Shown here in pieces: positions 18,045 through 27,243 of a DNA stretch of 56,026 nt. Positions within the stretch are counted from its first letter, which is position 1. Every line of letters begins with the position of its first letter. The position numbers were made by a program, and so were the translations under genes. Below the pieces are notes generated by a model. That model had not been told where the DNA came from. It was given only the letters and a program-made list of their open reading frames with translations, and ran no database searches. The DNA is from Longimicrobiales bacterium (GTDB lineage: Bacteria; Gemmatimonadota; Gemmatimonadetes; Longimicrobiales; RSA9), in contig DASTYK010000051.1 in NCBI GenBank assembly GCA_035764935.1, positions 1-56,026 of the forward strand, given 5' to 3'.

Positions 18045-20078
18045 GTGAAGCGAGCCGTCGTAGCGATACTGCTGGTGACAGGTGCAGGTCCCGCCTCCGC
18101 GCAGGAGCCATCCGAAACGACGAGGGGGGACAGCGTTTTCCGGATCGAGATGATCCGCGTCGAGACGGCGCGGCCGGCGACGACGGCAGGCGGTGCGGCC
18201 GCGGTCGAGGTGAACCTCGACTCACTCCACGTGGCGCCGGTGTCGACGGTCGCGGATGTGCTGCGCGGGCTGCCGCTGGTGCAGGTGCGCACCAACTCGC
18301 GCGGCGAGGTGCAGTTCGCGCTGCGCGGCTCGGGAACCGATACGCGGCAGGCGGCAGTGCTCGTCGACGGCATCCCGCTCACGCTGGGGTGGGACGCGCG
18401 CACAGACCTGTCCGTGATTCCGACCACGGCCGCGCGCACACTCACGCTGACGCGCGGAGCTCCCTCCGTGCTGTACGGTCCGAACGCGCTCGGTGGTGTC
18501 GTGACGATCGGCGTCGTCTCCACGCTCGGCCCGGACGAACGGCCATCGCTCGAGCTCGGCAGCGGGATCGATCACACCGGAGGGCATGCGCTTTCTGCGA
18601 CCGGCACGGCGCCGCTGGACATCAGCGGCGGCACACTCGTGGTGCGCGGTGGCGCCGGGTACCGGGAGCGTGATGCGCTGCTGCGCGCGGAGGATGTGCC
18701 GGTCACCTGGAGCGGCGATGCCGACGAGCTGCCGAACAGCGACGTGCGGCAGGTCGATGGGTTCCTCGGCGCACGCTACACCGCCGATGGCGGCGCCTGG
18801 ATGTCGCTGTCCACGTTCGGCTTCGATGCGGTCCGCGGCGTTCTGCCGGAGCTGCATTCGAGCGAGCCGCGGCTGTGGCGCTACCCGAACGTGTCGCGCG
18901 TCGTTACCGGGCTGTCCGGCGGGACCGGCATACGGAACGCAATCGCCGGCGGAACGGGCGACCTGGAGGCGGCTGTCGGGGTCGACGTGGGCAGCACCGA
19001 CATCGACAGCTACCGCACACTGGCGTATGACGCTCTCGATGGGCAGGAGCAGGGTGACGACCGCACGCTGACACTGCGCCTGCTCGGTGATCACACGCTG
19101 GGTGACAGCGGCAATCTGAGTGGCGCGCTGACTTGGGCGGAGATCAGGCACGACGAGCGCATCGATGCGGGACCGGAGGTGCGCTACCGTCAGCGCCTCT
19201 GGAGCGCCGCGCTGGAGAGCACCATCAGGATCGGTGACGTGGTCGGCCTGCGCGACGCCCGACTCACCGTCGGCGGGGTAGTCGACGGAGCCGATACGCC
19301 GGAAACAGGTGGCCGGCCCGAACAGGAGGCACTGCGCGCGTGGGGCGCGCGCGTCGGTGCGACGGCCGTGGCGGCGGACGGGGGGCTGCTGCTGCACGCT
19401 GCAGCCAGCCGGCGGGCGCGCTTTCCGGCGCTGCGCGAGCTGTACTCCGGCGCGCTCGGCCGCTTCGAGCCGAACCCGGAGCTCGAGCCGGAGCGGCTGG
19501 TCGTCGGTGAGCTCGGAGCGACGATGCGCCTCGGTAGAGCAGAGGTGCAGGCGGTCGGCTTCACGCACCGGTTGAGCGACGCTGTCGTACGGGTCAGCAC
19601 TTCCGCCGGCAACTTCCAGCGGGTGAACCGGGACGAGATGCGCAGCTACGGCGTCGAGCTGCTCGCGCTGATCCCGTTCGGACCGCTGCAGATCGCAGCG
19701 GACGCGACCTTCCAGGATGTCGAGCTGCGCGACCCCACGACACCGGAAGACGAGGCCGAGCCGGAGTACCAGCCTGCCTTTGTCGCCGGGCTCAACGTCA
19801 GTGCTCCGCTGCTCGCCGGCATCGGGGGTGCCGTGCAGCTCCGCCACACGGGCAGGCAGTACTGCGTGAACCCCGATGTGGGAGGCAACGAGGAGCTCGC
19901 CGCGTGGACACGCGTGGATGCGCAGCTGTCCCGCGGCTTCGGCGTGCGGCAGGGCGGGCTGCTCTCGCGCGGTCAGGTCACGCTCGCGCTCGACAACGCT
20001 ACCGACTCGGCGCTGTACGACCAGTGCGGGCTCCCGCAGCCCGGGCGCACGCTGCGGTTGCAGCTGCGGTTGTTCTGA
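18045..20078 (+). CDS. TonB-dependent outer-membrane receptor
   Basis: The 677-residue product has a signal peptide (hydrophobic to about residue 20, ending ASAQ), a plug domain (about 45-165, with VADVLRGLPLVQVR and RGAPSVLYGPNALGG) and a long beta-barrel ending in an aromatic residue (LQLRLF), as expected for outer-membrane insertion. These receptors import siderophores, vitamins or glycans using TonB energy; the ligand is not readable here. The start is GTG 18045, preceded by GAGGAA. A TATTAT hexamer at 17994-17999 may be a -10 box. I looked for a cobalamin riboswitch upstream and saw none. The next gene overlaps its stop by one base. Confidence 0.88.
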   Translation: MKRAVVAILLVTGAGPASAQEPSETTRGDSVFRIEMIRVETARPATTAGGAAAVEVNLDSLHVAPVSTVADVLRGLPLVQVRTNSRGEVQFALRGSGTDTRQAAVLVDGIPLTLGWDARTDLSVIPTTAARTLTLTRGAPSVLYGPNALGGVVTIGVVSTLGPDERPSLELGSGIDHTGGHALSATGTAPLDISGGTLVVRGGAGYRERDALLRAEDVPVTWSGDADELPNSDVRQVDGFLGARYTADGGAWMSLSTFGFDAVRGVLPELHSSEPRLWRYPNVSRVVTGLSGGTGIRNAIAGGTGDLEAAVGVDVGSTDIDSYRTLAYDALDGQEQGDDRTLTLRLLGDHTLGDSGNLSGALTWAEIRHDERIDAGPEVRYRQRLWSAALESTIRIGDVVGLRDARLTVGGVVDGADTPETGGRPEQEALRAWGARVGATAVAADGGLLLHAAASRRARFPALRELYSGALGRFEPNPELEPERLVVGELGATMRLGRAEVQAVGFTHRLSDAVVRVSTSAGNFQRVNRDEMRSYGVELLALIPFGPLQIAADATFQDVELRDPTTPEDEAEPEYQPAFVAGLNVSAPLLAGIGGAVQLRHTGRQYCVNPDVGGNEELAAWTRVDAQLSRGFGVRQGGLLSRGQVTLALDNATDSALYDQCGLPQPGRTLRLQLRLF

Positions 20079-20998
20079 TGATGCGCGGCCCCGTTCTGCT
20101 GCTGTTCCTCGACGGGGTCGGTCTTGCGTCGGAAGACGAGCACAACCCGTTCGCACACGCGCGACTGCCCGTGCTGCGCTCTCTGCTGGGCGGCGCGCCG
20201 CCGCTGGCGGAACATGCCGGCCTGCAGACGTCGCATGCATCGCTCCATGCACTCGATGCGGTGCTCGGCATGGCGGGGCTGCCGCAGAGCGGTACCGGAC
20301 AGGCGGCGCTCTTCACGGGTGTCGACGCGATCGCACTGCATGGCCGGCACTTCGGCCCGTGGGTCCCCACGGCGCTGCGGCCGATGCTCGCCGAGCAGAA
20401 CCTGCTCGTCCGATCACAGGCGGAGGGCCGCGACGTCGCGTTCGCGAACGCCTATCCGGAGGAAGCGGTGGCAATGCTGCGTGACGGTGCACGCAGGCTT
20501 CCCTCGTTCCTGCGTGCCGGGCCGCCGATCGCCGCGCACGCTGCCGGGCTGCTGACGCTGCACACGCGCGAGCTCGCACAGGGCGCCGCCGTGGCGAGCG
20601 AGATCACGAACACCGGGTGGCGCGAGAAGCTGCAGCGCGATGTACCGGACATCACGCCGGCGCAGGCGGGTCACAACCTGGCCGGGATCGTCCGTGCGCA
20701 CGACCTGACGATGTTTGCGCATTACCAGACGGACACGGTCGGGCATACACGCGAGCTGGGGCCCGCCATCGCCGCTCTCGAGAAGGTGGACGCGTTCATC
20801 GGTGGGTTGCTGGATGCACTGCCGGAGAACGCGATCGTCGTGATCGCCAGCGATCACGGGAACATCGAGGATGTCCGCATGCAGCACACACGCAATCCCG
20901 CCCTCGGCATGGTGATCGGGCCGGTGGCAGGACGTGCGGAGCTGGGCGCGATCACGGACGTTGCGCCGTTCATACAGCGGGTCCTGCGAGGAACCTGA
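20078..20998 (+). CDS. Metalloenzyme of the phosphoglycerate mutase/alkaline phosphatase fold
   Basis: A 306-residue protein with the metal-binding core of the alkaline phosphatase superfamily: LLFLDGVG (Asp12), the nucleophile region QSGTGQAALFTG (about 70-81, Ser/Thr), HYQTDTVGHTREL and VIASDHGNIED. It resembles the metalloenzyme domain of cofactor-independent phosphoglycerate mutase but lacks the inserted transferase domain and is far shorter than the 510-residue enzyme, so mutase activity is unlikely. A phosphatase or phosphodiesterase is more plausible. No signal peptide is seen, so it is cytoplasmic. The ATG overlaps the TonB receptor stop (tgATG arrangement), implying coupled translation and perhaps processing of an imported phosphorylated compound. 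Confidence 0.7.
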   Translation: MMRGPVLLLFLDGVGLASEDEHNPFAHARLPVLRSLLGGAPPLAEHAGLQTSHASLHALDAVLGMAGLPQSGTGQAALFTGVDAIALHGRHFGPWVPTALRPMLAEQNLLVRSQAEGRDVAFANAYPEEAVAMLRDGARRLPSFLRAGPPIAAHAAGLLTLHTRELAQGAAVASEITNTGWREKLQRDVPDITPAQAGHNLAGIVRAHDLTMFAHYQTDTVGHTRELGPAIAALEKVDAFIGGLLDALPENAIVVIASDHGNIEDVRMQHTRNPALGMVIGPVAGRAELGAITDVAPFIQRVLRGT

Positions 20999-21032
20999 AG
21001 TCAGTTCGTGCGGCCCGGCGACCGGTGCGTCG

Positions 21033-21794
21033 TCACACTTCCCGCCTGGTCAGTCCCACACACCCGAGGACCAGCGCCAGCGCGGCGTAGATCAGGACGA
21101 TCGAGACCGCATTCCACGGCAGGACCAGCTCCTGCGCGTATGCCTGCTCGATCTCCAGGATGGCGCCATGGGGTGGAAGCAGGACCGTGATGATCTCCCG
21201 CAATCCGGGGGCAGTCCCGGCGAGCAGGTCACCGCGGCGCAGCGAGTACCAGACCATCGCGACCATGCTGAGCAGCAGGGCGATCCACGCATCCGCGCGC
21301 GTCCAGACGGAGAGCAGGAACGTCAGCGCGCCGAACAGCAGCACGTATGTGCCGATCAGGACGAACGTGGAAGGGCCGGCCCAGCGGCCGAGCATCACGA
21401 GATCGAACAGCGGCATCAGCAGCGCTGCCACGGCGAACGCTACGAGAGCGCGTGCAGCGAAGCGCGCGAGGTAGACGCCCACCGCCGAGCCCGGTCGCGC
21501 GTGCAGCAGCCGGGCCGTGCCATCCGCCCGATCACTGCTGCACACGCCGGCCAGCATGACGAACGCAGCGATCATCCCGAAGCGGCCGAGCATCCAGCCG
21601 ATGAGCAGCATGCCCGAGATCAACGGATAGCCACCGATCTGGAAGAGCCGGTCGAACTCGACGTGCCCCTCCTGGCCCGCGGCCACTCTCGCCACGACGG
21701 CGGCGGCGAAGAACACGAACGCAAAGGCGACCAGCAGCGCGATGCGGCGACGTCGCGCCTGCAGATCCAGGAGCACGAGCGCCGTGCCTTTCAC
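21033..21794 (-). CDS. ABC-2 type transporter permease
   Basis: A 253-residue integral membrane protein with about six hydrophobic segments (for example 18-40, 55-82, 110-135, 140-165, 170-188, 230-248), the layout of ABC-2 export permeases. It starts at a GTG whose GTGA overlaps the stop of the ATPase gene, so the two are co-translated and form one exporter, probably with a homodimeric permease. No third subunit is present and the substrate is unknown. It converges on the phosphatase-fold gene with 34 bases between. Confidence 0.75.
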   Translation of the reverse strand: MKGTALVLLDLQARRRRIALLVAFAFVFFAAAVVARVAAGQEGHVEFDRLFQIGGYPLISGMLLIGWMLGRFGMIAAFVMLAGVCSSDRADGTARLLHARPGSAVGVYLARFAARALVAFAVAALLMPLFDLVMLGRWAGPSTFVLIGTYVLLFGALTFLLSVWTRADAWIALLLSMVAMVWYSLRRGDLLAGTAPGLREIITVLLPPHGAILEIEQAYAQELVLPWNAVSIVLIYAALALVLGCVGLTRREV

Positions 21795-22681
21795 TGTTCC
21801 TCCGCGAGCGCACGGCGGACGCGCTCCTCGAGCGCTTCGTGCCGGGGCGTGACTGCAACGACGCGCGCGCCACCGGCAATCGCGGCGGCCAGCCGCGTGC
21901 TGAGCTCATCGGCGTCGCGCACCTCGACATCGTAAACGGCTTCGCCCGCGTCAGCGGGAGTCGCGCCCGCGAACGCGGCATCGAAGCCGTCGCTCGGAGA
22001 GGCGAGACGCACACGGTAATGAGTCGGTGTTGCAGGTGCTGCCGTTTCGAGGACGCTGTGAACGCGGCCCGCCTCGAGCAGCACGGCGTGTCCGGCCATG
22101 CGCTCCACCTCGACGAGATCGTGGCTGGCGATCAGCACGGTGTGCCCCGCCGCGCGCAGCTCGAGCACGACGTCCCTCAGCCGCACGCGCCAGAGCGGGT
22201 CGAGCCCCTCGTGCGGCTCGTCCAGCACGACCAGCTCGCGGGGGACGAGCAGCGCCTGCGCGAGACCGAGTCGCTGTCGCAGCCCGTGCGACAGCTCGTG
22301 CACCTCCTTGCCGGCGTGCCGCGCCAGCCCCCAGCGCTCGATCGCCGCGTCGGCCGCAGCCGGCACCCCATCGAGCTTCGCGAACGCGCGCAGCATGTCG
22401 CCCACATGCCAGGCGGACGGGGGGTTGAATCGTTCCGGGAGGTAGCTGACGCCGGTGCGCCGGACGTAGTCACGCGGGTCGGAATCTTCGATGGTGATGT
22501 CGCCGTCGGTCGGGCGCAGAAAGCCCAGGGCGAGGCCGAACAGCGTGCTCTTCCCTGCGCCGTTCGGCCCGACGACGGCGAACGCGCTCCCGCGCGGCAC
22601 CTCCAGCGATACGTCGCGCAGGGCCACCGTGCCGCTGCGGCGCGTGCCGTAGCGCTTGCTCACGAAGTCGAAACGGATCAT
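21791..22681 (-). CDS. ABC transporter ATP-binding protein
   Basis: A 296-residue ATPase that powers the adjacent ABC-2 permease. Walker A is GPNGAGKST (38-46); the signature motif reads LSHGLRQRL in place of LSGGQ, so the normally conserved second Gly is His; Walker B is LVVLDEPHEGLDP, followed by the switch His in ASHD. The C-terminal 70 residues form the extension common in ABC-2 exporters. A Leu-Ser-His signature occurs in some functional exporters, so inactivity cannot be assumed. ATG 22681 begins the gene; gspE diverges from it. Confidence 0.85.
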   Translation of the reverse strand: MIRFDFVSKRYGTRRSGTVALRDVSLEVPRGSAFAVVGPNGAGKSTLFGLALGFLRPTDGDITIEDSDPRDYVRRTGVSYLPERFNPPSAWHVGDMLRAFAKLDGVPAAADAAIERWGLARHAGKEVHELSHGLRQRLGLAQALLVPRELVVLDEPHEGLDPLWRVRLRDVVLELRAAGHTVLIASHDLVEVERMAGHAVLLEAGRVHSVLETAAPATPTHYRVRLASPSDGFDAAFAGATPADAGEAVYDVEVRDADELSTRLAAAIAGGARVVAVTPRHEALEERVRRALAEEQ

Positions 22682-22845
22682 TGGCGGTGCGTCAATGCAT
22701 CCCGTGCGCCACGAGGGCGGACATTATCGCCGAGTACTTCGCCGCAGCTCGCAGGCGAACCGCCGTCAACCTATGCTGCGGCGGCCATCCGTGCACTGCT
22801 CATTCCGACATTCTCCCGCCCGGGCGGGCGCACCATCCTCCGATC

Positions 22846-24498
22846 ATGACCGAGGCACTGCTGGAGCATATCACGCAGTCCGCTGACATCGTCCGCCGCG
22901 GTGCGCTCGGTGCCATGCTGCAGTCGGCCGGCTGCGTTTCTGCCGATCTGCTCGCCAGCGCCCTGGCCGAGCAGCGGGTCACGGGAGAGCGGATCGGCAC
23001 GGTTCTCGTCCGTGCCGGCGTGGACCCCGAGGACGTCGCCCGCATGCTCGCACTGCAGGTTCGGATGCGGTACCTGTCGCCGCCGGTGCGTGCGGACCCT
23101 CCTGCTGCCGGCCTGGTCACGGCCTCTCTCGCCAGGAGGTTGCAGGCGCTGCCCATCCGCTGCGACGAGCGCACCGTGACCGTGGCGATCAGCGATCCCC
23201 TTGACGTCGCTGCGCTCGACGACCTCCGCTTTCGCCTCGGCCGCCGCATCGAGCCGGTCGTCGTGTCAGCGGCCACGCTGGAGCACGCGATCCAGCACGC
23301 CTACGACGACGGAGCCGTCCGCGACCTCGCCCGCCGCTTCAATGGCGGCGCGAGGGTGCGGGGCGTGGCGCAGGCGCCCAGCGCGGAGGAGCTGACTGCG
23401 CTGCGCCGGGCCTCCGAGGCCGCGCCTGTAGTCGAGCTGGTCAACCTGCTGGTCGAGCGGGCGATCGCGCGGCGCGCGAGTGATGTGCACGTCGAGCCGG
23501 TCGACGATGGGCTGCACGTCCGTGCCCGCATCGATGGCGTGCTGACCCCCCTCTTCGAGATCCCGAGCGAAGCGGCGGGCGCGGTGATCAGCAGGATCAA
23601 GATCATGGCGGGGCTCGACATCGCCGTTCGGCTGCGTCCGCAGGACGGGCGCGCCAGTGCGGCGGGAACGAACGGGACCGTCGCACTGCGGGTGTCCACA
23701 CTGCCCGCGCTGGGCGGGGAAAAGGTGGTGATCCGCCTGCTGCGCGGAGGCGCCGCTGCGCCGAGCCTGGATGACCTGGGCATGGATGCGGACACGCGTG
23801 TGCGCGTGGATCGCATGCTGGCGCAACCGCACGGCGTGCTGCTCGTGACGGGCCCGACCGGCAGCGGCAAGACGACGACGCTCTACGGCATGCTCGCGTC
23901 GCTCGATCGCCGGCGTCGCAACATCATCACTCTCGAGGACCCGGTGGAGTACCGGCTGCCCGGCATCACGCAGGTCCAGGTGCACACGCGCGCGGGGCTC
24001 GGTTTCGCCGATGCACTGCGCGCGGTGCTCCGGCAGGACCCTGACATCATCATGGTGGGGGAGCTGCGGGACCGTGAAAGCGCGGGCATCGCGCTTTCCG
24101 CGGCGCTTACCGGCCACCTCGTGCTCGCGACGCTGCACACCAACGACGCACCGACTGCTGCGACTCGCCTGTGCGAGCTGGGCATGCCGCCGTACCTCGT
24201 TGCGGGCACACTGCTCGGTGTCGTGGCGCAGCGCCTCGCGCGTCGCGTGTGCAGACAGTGCGCCGGCAGCGGTTGCCAGAACTGCGACGCGGGGCTGCAC
24301 GGCCGCACCGGTGTCTACGAGGTGCTGGTCACCGATGATGCAATCCGCGCCCGCATCCTGCGGCGCGCACCGGCGCACGTGATCCGCGCCGCCGCGCGGG
24401 CGGGCGGGATGAGAACGCTGGGTGAGGACGCACGCCGACTCGTGGACGCAGGCATCACGCGTGAAGACGAAGTCGCGGGCCTGCTCACGCTGCCATGA
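22846..24498 (+). CDS. GspE/PilB-type secretion or pilus assembly ATPase, orphan
   Basis: A 550-residue ATPase of the type II secretion/type IV pilus family. An N-terminal GspE_N-like domain (15-155) precedes the ATPase core, with the Asp box region (ASDVHVEPV, 211-219; ID of 229-230), Walker A GPTGSGKTT (336-344), VGELRDRE Walker B and the His box ATLHTND. The zinc motif is compact: Cys469, 472, 477 and 480 form CxxC-x4-CxxC, whereas GspE usually has a loop of several tens of residues between the pairs. No pilin, platform protein or secretin gene is nearby. The start at ATG 22846 gives the natural N-terminus; the open frame reaches 22681 but includes non-coding sequence with a 14-base palindrome at 22815-22828. 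Confidence 0.85.
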   Translation: MTEALLEHITQSADIVRRGALGAMLQSAGCVSADLLASALAEQRVTGERIGTVLVRAGVDPEDVARMLALQVRMRYLSPPVRADPPAAGLVTASLARRLQALPIRCDERTVTVAISDPLDVAALDDLRFRLGRRIEPVVVSAATLEHAIQHAYDDGAVRDLARRFNGGARVRGVAQAPSAEELTALRRASEAAPVVELVNLLVERAIARRASDVHVEPVDDGLHVRARIDGVLTPLFEIPSEAAGAVISRIKIMAGLDIAVRLRPQDGRASAAGTNGTVALRVSTLPALGGEKVVIRLLRGGAAAPSLDDLGMDADTRVRVDRMLAQPHGVLLVTGPTGSGKTTTLYGMLASLDRRRRNIITLEDPVEYRLPGITQVQVHTRAGLGFADALRAVLRQDPDIIMVGELRDRESAGIALSAALTGHLVLATLHTNDAPTAATRLCELGMPPYLVAGTLLGVVAQRLARRVCRQCAGSGCQNCDAGLHGRTGVYEVLVTDDAIRARILRRAPAHVIRAAARAGGMRTLGEDARRLVDAGITREDEVAGLLTLP

Positions 24499-24552
24499 TC
24501 GACCGACACTGCGTGGGATGATCCGGACGCGGCAGCTCCCACCGCGTGCGGC

Positions 24553-25890
24553 CTACGTTGCCAGCAGCATCACGACCGCGAGAGCCACCATGCCGAACAC
24601 GAAGACCCACAGGTAGCTCCAGCCGAGCACCCACCACTTGACCGTGGTACGCACTACGCCCTGCCCATACACCTTCCGCATCGCAATCCACATGTACACG
24701 ATCATCCACAGCAGCAGAGCCCGGTCGATCCAGTCCCACGGCACGAGCAGCACGAGCGTGAACGTGACGAAGGCGAACGCGTGAATGTGCAGGGCGAATA
24801 CGAAATGTTCCGCGTAGTAGCGGCCGCGGCGGACGTACAGCAGCTTGAGCAGCAGTGCGTAGACGGGCAGCAGCAGGAAGATCATGTGAGGCGCGAACTC
24901 GATGTAGTCGCGCGCGACCTGCCCGAAGGCCTCGCGCGGCGTCAGGTGCCCGACCTGCTCGATCTTGCGCTGCACTGCCCGGTCGAGCGCCGGGAAGCGA
25001 GTCTCTGACCGTATTCTTCGCGCCCATGGCTGCAGCCGATCTCCGCCCGGTGCGAGCGCCGCCGGTGGTTCCGGCACCGAGCCATCTGCTGCTATGGCGG
25101 TGTCGGCGACGGCGGAGTCAGGAGCAGCGGGATCAGCAACGGCGCCTTCACCCGGTGTCGCGGCCTGCGATGTCGCGGCAGCGGGTCGAGCCGCCTGGGA
25201 GTCCGCTGCGGCGGCGGTGCTCGAAGCCGTTTCGCGTTCCGGGTCGAGGGGCGAAGGCGGTGCCAGCGGCGCCGGCGGCGCTTCGCCGGTCAGCTCCGCG
25301 ATCGCCTGCGCAGCAGCGGTGCTGTCTGCGATTGCCTGGGCGAGTGCGACCTGCAGGTTCGTGTACGCCCCGCGCAACGAGCTGCGCGCCGCCTCCGGCA
25401 TCGCGGCCGTGTCCATGTCCGCCAGCTCGCGCTCGAACTCCTCCACGGCGCTGCGCGCGTCTGCGACGGCCTCCAGCTCCGTGATGTTGACCTGCGAGCG
25501 CTCGAGTACGGCGAGTCCGATGAACGAGAAGAGCAGGAAGAAGAGCACGCTCGCCACGAGGTACAGCCGGAACGGCGCGATGTAGCTGACGATGCGGCCG
25601 CGGATGTACTCGTTTGTGAGGTGTCCGGGGCGGAACAGCAGTGCGACCAGCGTGCGGGGCAGCGCCCCGCTGAGCGCGAGCTGATCCTCGAGGACGTCGC
25701 GCAGCATGGTCCGGACGGAGACCTGCACCTCGAGCTTGCGCTGCCCGCAGGTCGGGCAGTACCGACCGTAGGTCGGATCGCCGCAGTTGAGGCACGGCTC
25801 CTCGGGCGAACGCCAGCGCTTCGCTCGCTCGCCACTGTTCGTTGTGCCCCTGTCGGCGGGCGCGCCGTCCGCGGCGTCGTTGGAAGACAT
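24553..25890 (-). CDS. DUF3667 zinc-ribbon membrane protein with long Ala/Pro-rich insert
   Basis: A 445-residue membrane protein of the uncharacterised DUF3667 family. The N-terminal zinc ribbon is CLNCGDPTYGRYCPTCGQ (about 33-50), followed by the family's conserved VLEDQLALSGALPRTLVALLFRPG region and a first membrane segment (about 108-130). A low-complexity, Ala/Pro/Asp-rich region (about 150-285) separates this from three to four further membrane segments (325-445). The insert has no membrane character and probably faces the periplasm. Function is unknown. It converges with gspE and lies downstream of two other small leftward genes, the nearest of which also has a zinc ribbon. Confidence 0.7.
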   Translation of the reverse strand: MSSNDAADGAPADRGTTNSGERAKRWRSPEEPCLNCGDPTYGRYCPTCGQRKLEVQVSVRTMLRDVLEDQLALSGALPRTLVALLFRPGHLTNEYIRGRIVSYIAPFRLYLVASVLFFLLFSFIGLAVLERSQVNITELEAVADARSAVEEFERELADMDTAAMPEAARSSLRGAYTNLQVALAQAIADSTAAAQAIAELTGEAPPAPLAPPSPLDPERETASSTAAAADSQAARPAAATSQAATPGEGAVADPAAPDSAVADTAIAADGSVPEPPAALAPGGDRLQPWARRIRSETRFPALDRAVQRKIEQVGHLTPREAFGQVARDYIEFAPHMIFLLLPVYALLLKLLYVRRGRYYAEHFVFALHIHAFAFVTFTLVLLVPWDWIDRALLLWMIVYMWIAMRKVYGQGVVRTTVKWWVLGWSYLWVFVFGMVALAVVMLLAT

Positions 25891-25974
25891 GCGGTGTCGG
25901 TTCGTCGTGGGAGCGGAGCTGTCGACAGGGTTCGCGGCCCGCGAAGGCCGGCTCGTATTCTAGCGAACGGGCTG

Positions 25975-26343
25975 CTATGGCGCTGCCGCCGGCAGCGGGC
26001 CCGGCAGTCTCGTCCCCGCTCGCCTGTCCGCAAACACCGCGGCGAGCACCTGTGCCGCGAAGAGAGTCAGAACGAAGGCCAGCACCAGCGCACGCTGCAG
26101 CGGGCTCAACCGGGCGCGCACCCGGACCGGCACGGGACTTTGCACGGGCGCTGTCGCGCGCAGCCCGCCGGACTCCTGCAGCAGCGTGTGCATGTCCGCG
26201 CCACAGCGTACGCAGAGCCGGTCCGCATGGGGATTGACGCCCCAGCAGTGGGGGCAGACCGCGAAACGAGTCGAGGTCGGCGCAAAGGGGAGTTGCGCCC
26301 CGCCATGCGCCTGTGGCCGTCGAATGCCGTGGCTACGCCACAT
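25975..26343 (-). CDS. Small zinc-ribbon protein with one membrane segment, unknown
   Basis: A 122-residue product when started at ATG 26343, which stands 10 bases after AGGAG; GTG 26349 and ATG 26352 are alternatives. It has a zinc ribbon CPHC-x10-CVRC near residues 30-47 and one hydrophobic segment (about 85-105). No family is recognised. It overlaps the end of the upstream leftward gene by about 11 bases and precedes the DUF3667 gene by 84 bases, so the three probably form one operon. Confidence 0.5.
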   Translation of the reverse strand: MWRSHGIRRPQAHGGAQLPFAPTSTRFAVCPHCWGVNPHADRLCVRCGADMHTLLQESGGLRATAPVQSPVPVRVRARLSPLQRALVLAFVLTLFAAQVLAAVFADRRAGTRLPGPLPAAAP

Positions 26344-27070
26344 GGCCACCATTCTCCTGGAAGCCGTCGGCGACCTGCCGGAGCAGCCGCTCGATCCGGT
26401 TGCCGGTCGCGGGGAACAGGTGGCGATCGGCGATGCGGTTCAAGGCCGTCCGCAGCAGCGGAAAGGTTTCCGCACATTCGCGGTACACGAGATCGAGGCC
26501 GTGCGCACGGGCGATCGTGTGGTCCGCGGCCATGCGGTAGCCAGTCGCCCCGAGCTGCTCGTAGTAGGCGAGCCCGGGCGCGCCGCGCCGCTGCACGCGC
26601 GCGGTGATGTGATCGGGAAACAGCCCGCTCAGCCACAGCGCGAACTCGCCCAGGTGCGCGCGCAGCATGAATGCGCGCTCGCCGCTCGCGTCGTCGCCGG
26701 CCGCGACGATGTCGACCAGGTGGGAAAACTCGCGCGTCTGCTCATCGGGACGGAACGCCCGACGCGTGTTGCCGAATGCAACGAGCAGCGCGGCAAGGTA
26801 ATCGGCGAGCAGGCGGTCGGAGACGTCGCTCTCCAGCAGTGCGTGGCGAACGAGCAGGTAGAACACGAGGCCGGGGTGTGCCGTGCTGAACTCACGGGTC
26901 GCCATCAGCGCATTGAAGGTGCGCGGATCATCCAGGATGGCATCCAGGCCCTGCTCGTCCAGCCGATCCTGCACGCGCTCACGCTCGCCCTCATCACCCC
27001 GGGCCAGCAGCCATACGACGAAGGCTGCATCGGAACGATCGAACTTCGTGCGGACATTCGGAACGATCAT
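26333..27070 (-). CDS. Helical soluble protein of unknown function
   Basis: A 245-residue protein with no signal peptide, membrane segment or recognisable catalytic motif. It appears wholly alpha-helical and rich in Leu, Ala, Arg and charged residues, with blocks such as FVVWLLARGDEGERERV near the N-terminus and a His-containing central stretch. The start at ATG 27070 is strongly supported by AAGGAGGG eight bases upstream; the longer open frame to 27511 runs antisense to the kinase gene and is rejected. It diverges from the NtrY-like kinase across 173 bases. I do not recognise the family. Confidence 0.65.
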   Translation of the reverse strand: MIVPNVRTKFDRSDAAFVVWLLARGDEGERERVQDRLDEQGLDAILDDPRTFNALMATREFSTAHPGLVFYLLVRHALLESDVSDRLLADYLAALLVAFGNTRRAFRPDEQTREFSHLVDIVAAGDDASGERAFMLRAHLGEFALWLSGLFPDHITARVQRRGAPGLAYYEQLGATGYRMAADHTIARAHGLDLVYRECAETFPLLRTALNRIADRHLFPATGNRIERLLRQVADGFQENGGHVA

Positions 27071-27243
27071 GACGAATCCCTCCTTGCGATGCACCATTTC
27101 GCACGGGCCATGCCGCTGCACGCGGGTCGGTCGGACGGGGAGCGCGGCGGATGCCGCGACTATCGAGATGCGGGCTGCTTCTCCAAGATTACGACGGACC
27201 GGGCCGAAAGGTCCATGACCACCCTGCGGCGGAGGAGCACGGC

